Shown here piece after piece: positions 1-11,092 of a stretch of DNA of 64,000 nucleotides. Where the stretch lies: assembly GCA_015501075.1 (NCBI GenBank), contig JADNYJ010000054.1, positions 170,701 to 234,700 on the forward strand, written 5' to 3'. A program made the translations under genes and the position numbers. How positions within the stretch are numbered: the stretch's first letter is position 1; every line of letters begins with the position of its first letter. The DNA comes from Gymnopilus junonius (taxonomy: Eukaryota; Basidiomycota; Agaricomycetes; Agaricales; Galerinaceae). The notes beneath the pieces are model-generated. The model saw only the letters and a program-made list of their open reading frames with translations, was not told where the DNA came from and searched no databases.

Positions 1-1512
1 TCACCCCGCAAGACGAACCATACCCTTTCTCCTTTTCTCTTACACATTCCTTTACCTCAGAACTCAGCTCAGGACCCTTCGTGGTGACGCTGACTGTAAC
101 CAAAGAGGAGCCCACTACGATAATACTGTCCGCTGCGCCCACGACTATAACAAAACTTATTACATTCACGGCAAGCCCCACTCCCACATCGTTGCCTTCC
201 ACACCCTCTACGCCACCAGATAAAGGTCAAGGTTCCGCCAAAGCATCATGGGCTGCTCCATCGGACATGAAGGACCTAACCTCCTTCAATGTATTAAATT
301 TGATGGGGGTGTGCAGAACATGAAGATCGTCACGGCTATCCCAGCTGAAGCCATTACAAGCCCGGAGGATTCAGATTCATCCAGATCCTCAAGCGCAGAT
401 TTCCATCCTACAGGTGCTATGATGCAAATTCTCTACCCGGAAAATTCCATCAATCCAGCTCAGAAACCTCAAGGAGGAGCAGAATTTTACGCGTCTCCTA
501 TCGATATCTCGGACGCTCGCAACGTTACGCTTGAATATAGTGTCTTCTTTCCCTTCGACTTTGACTGGGTCTTGGCCGGAAAGTTGCCTGGATTGTATGG
601 AGGTCACGAAGGGTGCTCAGCGGGAATGCAGCATTGGATTGCTTCAGTACGCGACTCATGTGGAGAAAGGGAGGAGCTGGGGAACTTTATCTTGTACGTC
701 CTCTTTCATCTGTATTTAACGTCCAACGGCTCAGTCAGTGACAGTATGCGCCCAAAGACAAACAGACAGACAAACTCTGTTCCGATCCAGCATCTGTTTG
801 TGATGCAGCCTATGGGTTATCAATAGGGCGTGGTGCATTCAGCTGGAAAGCTGGTGCGTGGACAACGGTCAAACAAACAGTTTACCTCAATACTCCAGGA
901 GAGCAGGATGGGACTTTCGCACTAGATGTGGATGGCGAAAGAGCGATTTATAGAGAAGACGTTTTTTATCGCGAAGATTTAACGGCCGATAAAGAAGATA
1001 GCAAGCACAGAAAGACGAATCATATTCCGACTAAGACGTCGACAAAGAAACACGCAGATCCACCAAGTTCAACAGATGATGGTGGTCTTCTTGGACCAAT
1101 TTTAGGAGGGATTCTTGGTCGTCCTCTTTTGCGGAGCGTGGCAGAGGAAGCCATCGTCAGTTTTTACAGGCCTGGGCCCACTTCGACGCAGGATACGGAC
1201 AATGATGATGAGGGGAGCTTCATGATGGTAGATGCCGTCCTTCCTCGACCAACTCCAAACCATCCGGAACAAACAAATGTTGCGGCGACGTTGGAGGATG
1301 GCAGCACATCCGGGACAGAATCTATAAAGGTGGCAGAGGTTAAGTTCGCTGGAATATTCTTTAGGTATGTTATTCGAATAATCAATTTAAGATGATCTGA
1401 ATGTCCACAAAATGGAATCAGCACGTTCTTCGGAGGTCACGATGAGAAGTACGCGACACCCAAGGACCAATACGTCTGGTTCAAAGACTTTGCCCTAGCG
1501 TACAATTCGTGA
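1..1512 (+). pseudogene. PL14-type polysaccharide lyase-like gene, 5' cut by window edge, two frame breaks
   Basis: This resembles the basidiomycete secreted PL14 (alginate/glucuronan lyase-like) family. Visible family landmarks are the start SWAAPSDMKDLTSFNV, then YSVFFPFDFDWVLAGKLPGL, YGGHEGCSAG, the cysteine-containing core after it, SIGRGAFSWKAGAWTTVKQT, and the end FGGHDEKYATPKDQYVWFKD with stop TGA at 1510. Introns are 694-744 and 1365-1421. The 5' end is missing: no ATG opens the reading frame at 61-290, and an acceptor-like AG lies at 59-60 or 71-72. Two frame breaks are visible, near 292-295 (after TSFNV) and in the G run at 622-624. Each looks like one missing base, and the peptide on both sides is family-like. 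The gene is therefore either a young pseudogene or hit by sequence errors. It runs convergent with the next gene, 81 bases away. The substrate cannot be read from the sequence. Confidence 0.75.
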
Positions 1513-1593
1513 GGCCCTCAAACCTCACCAAGCTTGTAACGATAGTTGATACATAGATCACAGGATACACATGTCGTGATGAACCTGCAAAAT

Positions 1594-3431
1594 TCATTTA
1601 CATAGTTGCAGATTACGATCGAATTTGCCTTCACGGAAAGGCCATCTTTGACTGATAGCCGCATTCGCCTCATCGCCATTGAACGCTTCCAGTAACCATT
1701 TATATATCTCGTCGGCCGCAATTTTCGCCTTGTCATAATCCCTGGCAGCTACAGCTCCATCGTCACCAACGAGAATGTCGCGTGACTTTAATAAATCCTG
1801 AAGTCGTTGGAAAGAAAACTGTTCCATAAAGAAATTAGCGACGTCCTTTTGGTTCTTTTCAACCTCCTCTGTCGAATACTGTAGTGGAGACATTGGATGA
1901 TCTTCACTGGCTGGAATGCTATCGCCGTATCCACGGGCCAAGTCTATCAGACATTTTTCAAAGCGGTGAAGATTGTCGGGCCACACATTTGAGGAGTACC
2001 ATATCGTCTGACGAAGTTGCTGGAAACGAGGTTCCTTCAAGATCGTGTAAAGATCGATTGTAGTCTGTGCCTTCGCGTTCTCCGCTAGCCCCTCGACCAG
2101 GGCATACTGTGACAGATTAACGAAATGCTCTTCAGAAGGGTCTTCTGTTTCCAAACCAACTTGTTTGACAAGTTTTTCAGGCATCTTCTCGTAGTTGTTC
2201 TTCGTAGATACGAAGTGAGGTACGTGCGTTTCAAAAAGCGGGAGAACAGAAGCGCCCTGCCAACCAGCAATTGTTATGTTATAGAATATTTCATCATCAG
2301 AACCTTCTCGTTGGTAGAATATGTCGGAAGGTTCCATGTCTGGATGAGATAGCGTTGGAACACAGTATTGAGGCTCTGGAACGACGGCTGGAGCCTGGTG
2401 AAGCCAGTCTTTCAAAACAGAGATATGATCAGCTGGGTCATGCGAAGAAGCAGTTTGATTTTTTCCGGCGAAAGCCTTGATCCATTCGATTTCACAGTTG
2501 GCAACAGCTTTGACGTATGACAGTGGGTCAATCCCTGAAGCAATGATTAGGGCAAGCACTAATGTTATCAGTAAATTGTCGTACAAGGTCCGCGGTCGAT
2601 GTTCAACTTGGCTCTCCCGCCTCGATAAAAGCGTCGCTCAGCACTTGGGCCAATGCGGAACCTTTTGGAACATTCGTCAAGTATGTTAGGGTCAGCATAG
2701 AGTGGCCTCTCTTTCAATGCAGCATCAACATCTTCTTTGTAATAAATGCTCCCGTACTGAGAAAACGGGATGCCGGCAAGGAGGTCCATTAAGGTTTGTG
2801 CAGCGATAATGGTGGAACCTGGCGCTGGCTTATCCAAAGGCAGTGTTTCTCCGGGACATTTCTCCATAATAATATATTCAGTCCCGACGTCACTATCGGA
2901 AGAGGCGTTCCAGGCGAGGACCTTTGGAACAGGTGCATCAAGTAGAGTACGAAGGAAGTCCATCGTGGCTACTTCGCTGGATGTCGTGAGACGAGGTGGG
3001 CCCGCATTGGAGAAGGGCATGCGTGCTACAACCTCTTTTCCATTATCCAAGGTGATACCTAGGATGCGATTGAATTGTCCTAGATACATTATGGATTAGA
3101 AACCAATAAATGACTATGACCGTGAAAGCCAGACCTTCCGCGATAAGTCTCATGTCTGTCCATTGAGACACACCAGAGGCTCTCGCAGCAACGTTACCCA
3201 GGGCGTCGACATCAAAATTCAGCTTCCTAAAACCCATTTCTAATAACTTTTATATGAATTGAATATTACAAATTTAAATATACGCTCACGGAGGTCATCA
3301 TTGTACATCCATCGCTTTGAGGTGCAGGTCTTGAGGACTTCATATTTTGCAAGATTTCGAAGGGTTGAAAAGCGGGAGCGACCGAACCTCAAAAGAAAGG
3401 GACTCCACGAGAATGATACACGATGTAACAT
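1594..3431 (-). CDS. AIM9-like aminoglycoside-phosphotransferase-fold kinase, probably catalytically impaired
   Basis: Four exons (3431-3284, 3239-3135, 3079-2585, 2534-1594) give 562 residues. The fold is that of the fungal AIM9/FMP29 kinase-like family (protein-kinase-like, APH group), whose yeast member is mitochondrial. The start is rich in serine, arginine and hydrophobic residues, fitting a mitochondrial presequence. Landmarks in order are FDVDAL, GQFNRILGITLDNGKEVVARMPF (the beta3 lysine/arginine region), EVATMDFLRT, VPKVLAW, IIMEKCPG, the linker ending CEIEWIKAF, and the catalytic HPDMEPSDIF. The metal-binding motif, normally IIDWQG in relatives, here reads IAGWQGASVLPLF: the aspartate is glycine. 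The catalytic-loop asparagine is also aspartate. The frame is otherwise open throughout, so the gene is probably expressed but may be a pseudoenzyme. The first ATG (3431) was chosen because the splice phases agree from there. Confidence 0.85.
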
Positions 3432-3762
3432 TCCGTAGCAGATATTGTGGAAGTGATGTGAGACGCGTCAAGGTTCTTTCATCCAGTTCAAACCGGTTCG
3501 AAATAAGGAACACCACCGAGTATAGTGGTTATTGTTTTTTTTTGTAAATAAAGTACAGAATTGAATCATGCACTCGATAAGACCTGGGTAGGCGCCTAAG
3601 GGAGTGGATGGTGGAAGAGTGCAACCCAGGACAGGGTCGGACGGCGGATGTAACGGCTCCGGAGACCTGAATTTCCATTTTCGTTAGTTTTTCTCGTTCC
3701 GTCCAGGGTTGCACTTTGCTCATCCGACGAACAGCAAAATTGTCTCTGCGTTCGTCACCACC
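3432..3762. other. Divergent promoter region, no gene seen
   Basis: These 331 bases separate the kinase start from the SLC41 transporter start. The two genes are divergent, so both promoters should lie here. I see no clear TATA box and no coding similarity. Confidence 0.4.
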
Positions 3763-5612
3763 ATGAACCAAAATTCCCCTGGGCGCATGTCGACGGAATC
3801 TGACATCGAGATGATTGAGGTGGACGACATAGCGCCCTCACAAAAACCCCATCAGAATGGCTATGGTCAGGCCTTGACGCAAGAACCTGAGTCGGATGAC
3901 GACGACGAACCAATTCCGATCCACCGTGACGACACATATCGAGGCCTGCTCAGTGGGAGTATACAAAAGGCATACTTTGAGGCTTCCCCCTCGAAATTGT
4001 GGCCTCAAGTCAAGGGCATAGTAATTGAAGTACGTGGCATGTAACTTAGGCAGCTCTTTTGCTAATAATGTGTCCTAGAGCGCTCCTACGCTACTCATGA
4101 CTACAATAAGTTTACTCTTTACCGGTAAACTGTTGGACAAAGTTTCAGTAAGGCTTAAACTGTCAAATACATTGGAAGAATTCTAACAACTCAATGAAGC
4201 ATTGGCGAGCTATGCAAGAAGTAGACCAACTTATCATGATTGTTCCTGTCGTTCTGAATCTCAACGGAAATTTGGAAATGAACCTATCAGCTAGGCTAGG
4301 AACAGCAGCTAACGTTGGCGAGCTTGATGAACCTTCTGTTAGGACCGCCATTATCCTAGGCAGTCTGGCCCTTCTCCAAGTGCAGACTATCTCCGTCTCT
4401 TTCTTGGCTGCATGCATTGCGCTTATTCTCGGACGAGTTGTCCCTCGCGCTGTGCCTCAACCAATACCCTCAGCTCCCGCCTCTACCAATTCCACGGCTA
4501 CGGCCATTCGGGACGCTTTAACTTATTCATTGCAGTCTAGAGAGACCGAGGTAGCTCGCAAATCAGGATTTCCAACGTGAGTATATACTACATCTCATCA
4601 ACTGAATGGAATTCTCAATGATCAGATATTCTCCGTCAGACTAATCATGGTCGCGTCGACCACAATGGTTGCAGCATCCCTCTCAGGCGTCATTTTGGGC
4701 TCATTAATGTGCAGCATTATCATCATTTGCCGGAAATTTGACCGCGACCCGGACAACATCGCACCAGCAGTCGCCTCCTGCCTGGGTGACCTCTTCACAC
4801 TCATCCTTCTCGGGATCGTCTCCACAATTCTCGTACCCTTCATCCGAACTCCCATTCCCTTTATCGTCGGCATCCTCGTGATATGCTGCGCCATCACATG
4901 CTTCCTGTATACGTGGAAGAACCCATACGTTCGGCCCTTGCTCAAAGAAGGTTGGTCCCCTCTTTTCGGTGCTATGGCCATCAGCAGTGGAACTGGCATC
5001 GTGTTGGACATGTTCGTCAGTCGTTACGAAGGGTTCGCAGTCCTTGCGGTGGTTATATCAGGTTTGCCTGGTGCTGCTGGGTCCATTCTCGTGTCGAGAT
5101 TGTCGACCGCTTTGCATGCAGCGAAATTGGCTTTGGAAAACGCGCTTCCGACATATTCCACACCGTCAAAGCATCCTGAGCCTAGTCCATTCCTCACTAC
5201 AATCACTCTCCTCCTCATCACTCTTCCAGTGGAAGTCATTTTCCTCTCAATACTCAACGGACTAGGCTGGCTTAATCTGCCGTTTCTCTTCGTCGTGTTC
5301 TCGATTACATTTTTCTGCTGTGCTGTGAGTCTGCCGTTCTCCCCTCCCCTAAACAGTGTTCCACTTTTTTGGTTCTTGCAGCTGACTTCATACCGTCCTA
5401 TCTTTTACCCCCCTTCCATTTTCATCGCCGCTCCACAGGTCTTTGCTTCTCTTGTCATTGCCCGGCTTCTCACGAATTTCCTCTGGTCCAAAAATCGGGA
5501 TCCAGACCTATACGCGCTACCTATACACTCCGCGCTGATGGACCTCATAGGCCAGCTCTTACTCGTCCTCTGCTTCGAGATTGTCTCGCGGCTGGGGTTA
5601 GGGTGCGCGTGA
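3763..5612 (+). CDS. SLC41/MgtE-family divalent cation (Mg2+) transporter
   Basis: Five exons (3763-4029, 4079-4147, 4200-4576, 4640-5324, 5382-5612) encode 542 residues. The first about 85 residues are acidic and hydrophilic (a cytosolic tail). The rest is a bundle of membrane helices in two MgtE-like halves. The first half carries the diagnostic LNGNLEMNLSARLGTAANV near residue 130. The second carries DRDPDNIAPAVASCLGDLF, the matching repeat with its acidic residues. SLC41 proteins move Mg2+ across membranes. Whether this one sits in the plasma membrane or an organelle cannot be seen. The start ATG has a CACC context, and all four introns are 49-63 bases with proper ends. The last intron is a multiple of three with no stop, so its retention would keep the frame. 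Confidence 0.93.
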
Positions 5613-6432
5613 AGCCTCCTGCGACGTAGAGTCGACCCAGGCACATGATTTGAACAATTTGCGTCGGTTCCTTTGCGGATTTACTTATTCACATTTTTTC
5701 TTTTGAAAGACTTCGATTTATGACTTCTCATAGACCAGTCCTTCGTTGTCGGCTAAATTTATTTTGCATTTGTACAGTGTTAATTACCCACACTATCGGA
5801 CTACTCATCCTTTACTACTATTGCGACCTTGTCCCGCCCCATACATGCATCGCTTCTTTTCCTAGGAGTCACATATTGGCATAGTTTGACCTCGAAGCCA
5901 TTTGTTTTCATGGTCTGTATTTATTTGCTATATTATTGTCTAGATGCCGTAGATTAAGTACTGAGCTACCTAAGTAATCCTTTCTTTCGTTTTTTTGGCA
6001 TCAGTATGTATATCCAGAGCACCGGAACACACCATGCGGAGATGCTACGTTGCATGCGTACCAATTCTAGTCATCTCTTCGTAAATTTAGAAGTACTCTA
6101 CTAATTTTACAGCCTTTGAGGTGCCGTAGTTATTTTTTGTCGACCAGTGAGAAGGCTTTCGATTCAATGCGGATCGGTACCGAACAATTGGGCGACCCTC
6201 GAGTTACAAATGCAACAGCAAGGATTGGCTGCAGTTCTGGGAATTCGTAAAGCCAACAAAAAATCTAAGAGGAGTCGGGTTGTTGAAGGTTGTTGAACTT
6301 CAAAGTTCGATTGCAACTTTATCATAAACTTGAACCGACATGCTGACAGTTGTCATCCTAGGTGCTTGTTGGAATTGTGAGGTTTGGTAGGTTGAGCATA
6401 AAAATAATCAGCATTGCATTCAGTATTCTGTA
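5613..6432. other. Intergenic, nothing recognised
   Basis: About 820 bases after the transporter stop, with T-rich stretches fitting a 3' end. I see no conserved coding sequence, RNA gene or clear repeat. Confidence 0.4.
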
Positions 6433-6600
6433 AGGACCTCCAGGCCGTTTAGATCGTGGCTTGCGCTGCCAGTTGATACATTCATGCGTCTTTTTGTACC
6501 GTATACAACGTTGACAAGGTCTTGCAGTGTCGCACTTATTTGATGCTTTATGACGTGGCGCACATGCGGCTTTAATTTGTCTTCGCTTTGGGAGGTTAGG
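6433..6600 (-). pseudogene. Remnant of a zinc-cluster-like DNA-binding domain, one cysteine lost
   Basis: Read on the minus strand, this short stretch contains RQIKAACAPRHKASNKCD, then ARPCQRCIRYKKTHEC and a basic RKPRSKRPGGPY end. The pattern matches the fungal zinc-cluster type with consensus KAAC-x2-C-x-x-AC-x2-CD-x-x-RPC-x-RC-x6-C. The second cysteine of the first pair is arginine (CGT where TGT is expected), so zinc could not be held normally. No activation domain or further exon was found around it. It is best seen as a relic of a transcription factor gene. A diverged live exon of an unseen gene is possible but less likely. Confidence 0.55.
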
Positions 6601-7077
6601 GAGAGAGGTGAATATGAGAATGTTCATTAGTCTTGTTGTTGTTGTTGGACTGCAAAAGGGAGTGGTTAAGTTCGTAGCAAACAAAGGCAAATGTTGAGTA
6701 GAAAGCTTGACATTTTCACATTCAGGACTTTGTAACCTTCCGTTGACCGCTGATCGGATTAACGGATTCTGTTTACGACGGAACGGTAAGGTACACCGTT
6801 CATATATGTCCCTGGCCGTCTGATCAAGTCCTCTCGGGAGGTCAGTCTTGCTTCCTCTTTATCTGGAGAACGATGGTAATTTGACAAGGATTTTCTTGTA
6901 ATTTTTAGAAAAGACCGCCCCCACAAACGCCCAGAATTGAGCAAAACTTTCTATGGCAAAAGTATGGCGATTTTCCAAGGGCCCGGATTATATGTAGCTC
7001 CGTTGACATGATGTCGGTCATACATCGCCTACAAGATTTTTATCATTTCATCGTTCTTTGAGAATAGATGCACAACG
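6601..7077. other. Intergenic, nothing recognised
   Basis: About 480 bases upstream of the protease gene. No coding similarity was seen. A short stretch near 6740-6785 resembles one near 29588-29621 (see findings). Confidence 0.35.
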
Positions 7078-7085
7078 TATAAAAG
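7078..7085 (+). promoter_or_regulatory. TATA box of the aspartic protease gene
   Basis: TATAAAAG lies 74 bases before the protease ATG at 7152, a usual TATA-to-start distance for a secreted-enzyme gene with a short leader. Confidence 0.55.
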
Positions 7086-7151
7086 CGTCGAAAGTCTGGT
7101 CGATCCTCCTCAAGCGTTCTTCGCTCATTTTCGGCTTAATCTGTCTTCAGT

Positions 7152-8463
7152 ATGAAGAGAGCAATCATTGCTGGAGTTGCAGCCCTCTCTGCAGCATCTG
7201 CAACGGTCCTCGACCTCAAGATTTCCATCCGGAATACATATGTACGCAAAGTTTTATTATCCAGCGTTGCGGACACTTGCTGACTATCCAGTAGTCTGTC
7301 GTTCATGTTAATGTCGGGACCCCCGCTGTTGACCACGCTCTTCTCTATGATACCGGATCATCGACCCTCTGGCTTGTTGACTCGACTTGTACAACAACGA
7401 ACTGCCCGAATTTCAGTGGGTGAGGCACCTCTACTTTTTTTAACACACGGAGATGCTGATAATCAAAGCACAGATTCAATCGAACTACCTACAACGTTTC
7501 TGCTTCAAGAACCGGTCAAGAGTATAGCAGTGTTCCTGGATCCATCGACTACAGTGGTGGCTACGTGAGCGGTGTCCTCGCCTCAGATATCGCAAAAGTC
7601 AGCTACACGTCCTTTAAGCAAACTTTTGCAGCCATCACATATAGCACATGGTCTACCCTACCAGCAGATGGGTTTCTGGGACTCGCGTCCAGCTCCATCG
7701 CGTTCCCAAACACCACGAGCTTCTTTGAAAACCTCATGAACCTCCATCTTGCTGATCAACCACGTTTTGGGTTGTACCCAGGATCTGGAGTCAGCACCGT
7801 CGCCAATCCGAGCCCGGCTAATAATGGTATTTTAACCTTTGGTGGAAGTCGAGAGGCCGAGTACGCTTGTGGGAAAGTGAAATTTGTCGACCTTGAAGTG
7901 CCATTTCAAGTCTACAAGACGCCCCTCCAAGCATTAACCATCATCAACAAGTCTGGAAATCAGACGAAGACTTATAACCAAACTTGGAGTGGAGATGTTG
8001 TAGTAGACACTGGTGAGCCCCCTTCCAGCTGCTGCAGCAAACCCTCACACATTGACTAAAAAATGCAAAATGATTTCTAGGTTCTGGGTCCATTTACGTT
8101 CCTCAAGATTACATTGAAGACATATATTCAGCCACTCCCTGGACCTTTGCCAACATCAGCCATGGTTACCGCCCCTTATGCACCGACTTCACCGACGACT
8201 GGTCCGTCGCCCTCACTCTCGGTTTCCCGGGTGCAGAGCAGACGTATACAGTCACGGGCAGTATGCTAGCTGTCCCTGGCTACGTGGACGACGAGCATTG
8301 CTTCCCGCCGTTTAACTATTGGAGCAGTCAGAATATCATCGTCGGTGCTAATTGGCTGAGAAACTTCTACAGTGTCTTTGACTATGGTTCGTTTGACCCT
8401 GAACACTATAATGTGCGAATAGGTTTTGCGCCACTCAAGCCGGAGTATTTGCCAAAGGTATAG
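7152..8463 (+). CDS. Secreted A1-family aspartic protease (pepsin type)
   Basis: Four exons (7152-7241, 7295-7419, 7474-8012, 8081-8463) encode 378 residues with correct splice phases throughout. A signal peptide is visible (MKRAIIAGVAALSAASATVL). The first catalytic motif is LLYDTGSSTLWLV and the second VVDTGSGSIYVP, and both aspartates are present. The flap region reads IDYSGGYVSGVLASDIAKV, and the end contains IIVGANWLRNFYSVFDYG, typical of A1 peptidases. Several N-glycosylation sequons are visible (NRT, NVS, NTT, NQT). The section between signal peptide and mature domain is very short for this family, so there is little or no propeptide. The second intron lies just after the first active-site motif, and the last splits the second motif (GAC ACT G/GT). 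This is probably an extracellular nutritional or wall-associated protease. Confidence 0.92.
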
Positions 8464-9411
8464 GAGGACTTGTTGATCCCTCCATTTTATGTCGGTGCAT
8501 TTGTGGGTGCAGACAGTTGTGTCCTTCAGGCATGTGAATCAGGTAGTCTGCTGAATCCAATCAACTTGTTGCCTCATTTGATATAATCCAAGGAATACCC
8601 CTCATTGGGAATGCATCGAATTATGCAGTGATAATATCGAACCAACTGCTGAGAGGATCAACTGATCTGCAGCATAAGGAGCAAGAGTGGTCTCTTGTAC
8701 TAAGTAAACCAAGCTGGCAGCCGCTGCCAGTCCTTCCTTAACTGTTGAAGTCGGTCCCGTACGCTGCACAGCTACGTAACCAAGTGCGCAGGTAGGAAGA
8801 ACCTTGATTCACAGATTGCAATCTAAATAGTAACATAATTTATCCTGTCAGTATTCTAGCTACCAATGTATTAAAATAAAATGCTTGCACGCAAACAACT
8901 TGGAGCGACCTGCGCAACTCCTAGCAAGTAATTAAAAAGTTAATGCCCTCTACATCCAATGTAGGGGAGCATACTTCTACGCCAAAGGTAGATGCGATAA
9001 GGGTAAGTAAAGTAAAGTGATCCAGCGACGTGATGCTTCGTGATAGTGTCGAGTGTAAGTACGTATACGACGAGACCAGCTTGTGATGATGAGGTAGGAG
9101 AGAAAAAGGAATGCAAAAGACTCTAGAGGAGAGCGAGAAGAGCACGATGAGAATGAAATGCAAAGCACGAGGAATTAAAACCTGGAAAGATGATCAAAAG
9201 ACGTGATAAAAATACAGTGATCTTACGAAATGATTGGATATCCGGCATTGAAAAATGAGGGGTATGCGTGTATGATGAATGAAGATGTTCTATGCGTGGC
9301 TTGATCGTGAAGTTAGGGCGATGAGGTCGATAATAGCTCGGCCAGGGCTGGGCTATATGAACCAAAGGATGGAGCAAAGGACGAACGGGGGCCTTCCGAA
9401 AGAGACGACTT
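8464..9411. other. Intergenic between convergent genes, nothing recognised
   Basis: About 950 bases between the protease stop and the stop of the minus-strand PL14-like gene, holding both 3' ends. No convincing coding sequence or repeat was seen. Confidence 0.4.
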
Positions 9412-10584
9412 TTATAGCTTCTCGGTGATGGCAATTGAAAAGTCAGAGAAGTACGTGTCTTGGGCCTTTGGCGACTTGAATTCAGGATGAGATCCTTCAC
9501 AGAACAACATGAGCGATCCATGAAGCAGAAGCAATCCAGAGAGAGAGAAAAATACCTCCAAAGAAAGTTTGCATTTGCATCCCTCTAATCCGACCAGCAG
9601 CGCTATCTCTCAAAATAAGGCCACCAACGTTGATAACGCTCTTTCCGTTAACAAAAAGCTGAAGTTCGCCATTAGCCTGCCCACATCATTGAGCCTGACG
9701 CGTTCGCTAATGGTGGTCCATGCGCCCACAGCAAAGTGGAATGAGCCTCGAGCAACGGAGGCACCGAATGTTGGGTTACAGTCCGACAAGGGAGGCACGT
9801 CACAGACAGCCTTGTTGGCAGCAAATTGGGGGTCGGTATAGGGTGGGAGGTAGGTGTAGAATTCACCTTTGCCATCATCGCGCCACATCAGACGAGCGGA
9901 GAAGCAAGCTGCAGATCGGCTTCCGCCTGAGCAGCCAATTGAATCCTCCTCGTGTTTCCGCCATCTGCAAGGTTGAGAAATATTAATGGGATTGGCCTCT
10001 AGCAAGGAAGTAGTAACTTACAGAGACCAGGCAGCTTTCCTCCGAGTTGAATTCGAAACCTTCAGGGAAAAATACGGAATATCCAACGTAGCTTCTTTGG
10101 CAGTTGTCAAATCCACCGTCGATGGTCCTGGAGCGTAGAACGAGAATCCCCTTCCGGCTGGTGCCCAAAGTTATATGAACCCTGTGGATAATGTGCCTTC
10201 ATTGCCCCTTGCCATCAGGAGCATTTGTGTACGTATGCACAACAGTGTTGAGGACATGATTCGGCCTGAAGTTGAATCCGTAAGAGGGAGAGCTTTGTTG
10301 GATGAAGGTGCGGTTGTCCATGACTTGCTGAAGCTGGTAACGGGGAAGAGATCGGCAAGTAAACCGGGATTTTACTTGCTGTTCCGTCGATCCTGTGATG
10401 AAGTGATGCCTGTCGAAGAGGCAGTTCGAGAGCTAGAAGTTGATGTCACCTTCGAAGCAAGCGACGCCACGGAAGGTGAGGGGCGATGGACAGCCGGGCA
10501 GGAAGAACGTCTTCGAATTGGATGGGCGATAGCCGAAATGGTAAAGAACACCAGGAAAAACAAGAAAGCCTTGGATGAAAACAT
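9412..10584 (-). pseudogene. Second PL14-type polysaccharide lyase-like gene, about six single-base frame breaks
   Basis: A signal peptide opens at 10584 (MFSSKAFLFFLVFFTISAIA). Family landmarks then appear in order but in changing frames: SKSWTT, FRPNHVLNTVVHTYTNAPDG, KAHYPQGSYNFGHQPEG, SFYAPGPSTVDLTTAKEA, YSVFFPEGFEF, GGKLPGL, EEDSIGCSGGSRSAACFSAR, MWRDDGKGEFYTY, ARGSFHFAVGAWTTI, FVNGKSVINVGGLILRDS and QMQTFFGG, with the end ITEKL and stop at 9414-9412. Normal introns are present: 42 bases after the N-terminal exon, one after GGKLPGL, one after TFFGG. The frame changes by one base at least six times, nearly always inside a short G or C run, and few other lesions are visible. The gene is in the same family as the one at 1-1512 but on the opposite strand. 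It cannot make a full protein as written. Confidence 0.75.
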
Positions 10585-11092
10585 TGTAATGATTTAATAT
10601 TTTTTTCTTGTTTTCTTCCTTCAAATGGTTTGGGGGATATAAAGAGTGTGAGGGAGGATAGTTATCCAAGAAAATATAGACAATCGATTGCAATAAACAA
10701 CCTAGGACAAGAGAGCCACGGAGAGCTGGAAGGATGGACGGTCGTGAAGGAGGAAGGGGCCTGTATGACGTAAGCAAAACGGCGACCTCTTCCCGACCAT
10801 CTTATTTTTAGACCATCTGTGATCCGCCTTTCCGCGACTTGCACCTCATCGTACAATCAGCGGCTTTCAGTGGAGGATATTTCTATCCACCCAGTCAAGA
10901 TTGCGTCATTCTTTTGGGTCTGCTGACAGGACGATTTACAAAAAGGGTCCTGCTGATTCAGATCCCTCCTGAAACGGATTTCACTCTACGGTTTAAAAGA
11001 GCATCGTTGCCCATGCATGATTTATGCCACTCACAAGAGATAAGGCTCTCCTCCGAGCCAATATCATCGATCCAGCTTTAGTTACATAAACA
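10585..11092. other. Divergent intergenic region, nothing recognised
   Basis: Lies between two divergent genes (PL14-like on minus, reductase on plus) and should hold both promoters. No clear element was recognised. Confidence 0.35.

Noticed and set aside
291..316. A 26-base intron (GTATTA...TGCAG) that would restore the frame of the first PL14-like gene
   Set aside because: It is far shorter than the 42-68 base introns seen elsewhere, and the piece itself encodes family-like residues, so a one-base break is the better reading.
4622..5011. Long minus-strand open frame opposite the SLC41 gene
   Set aside because: It is antisense to a clearly conserved transporter and shows no family features.
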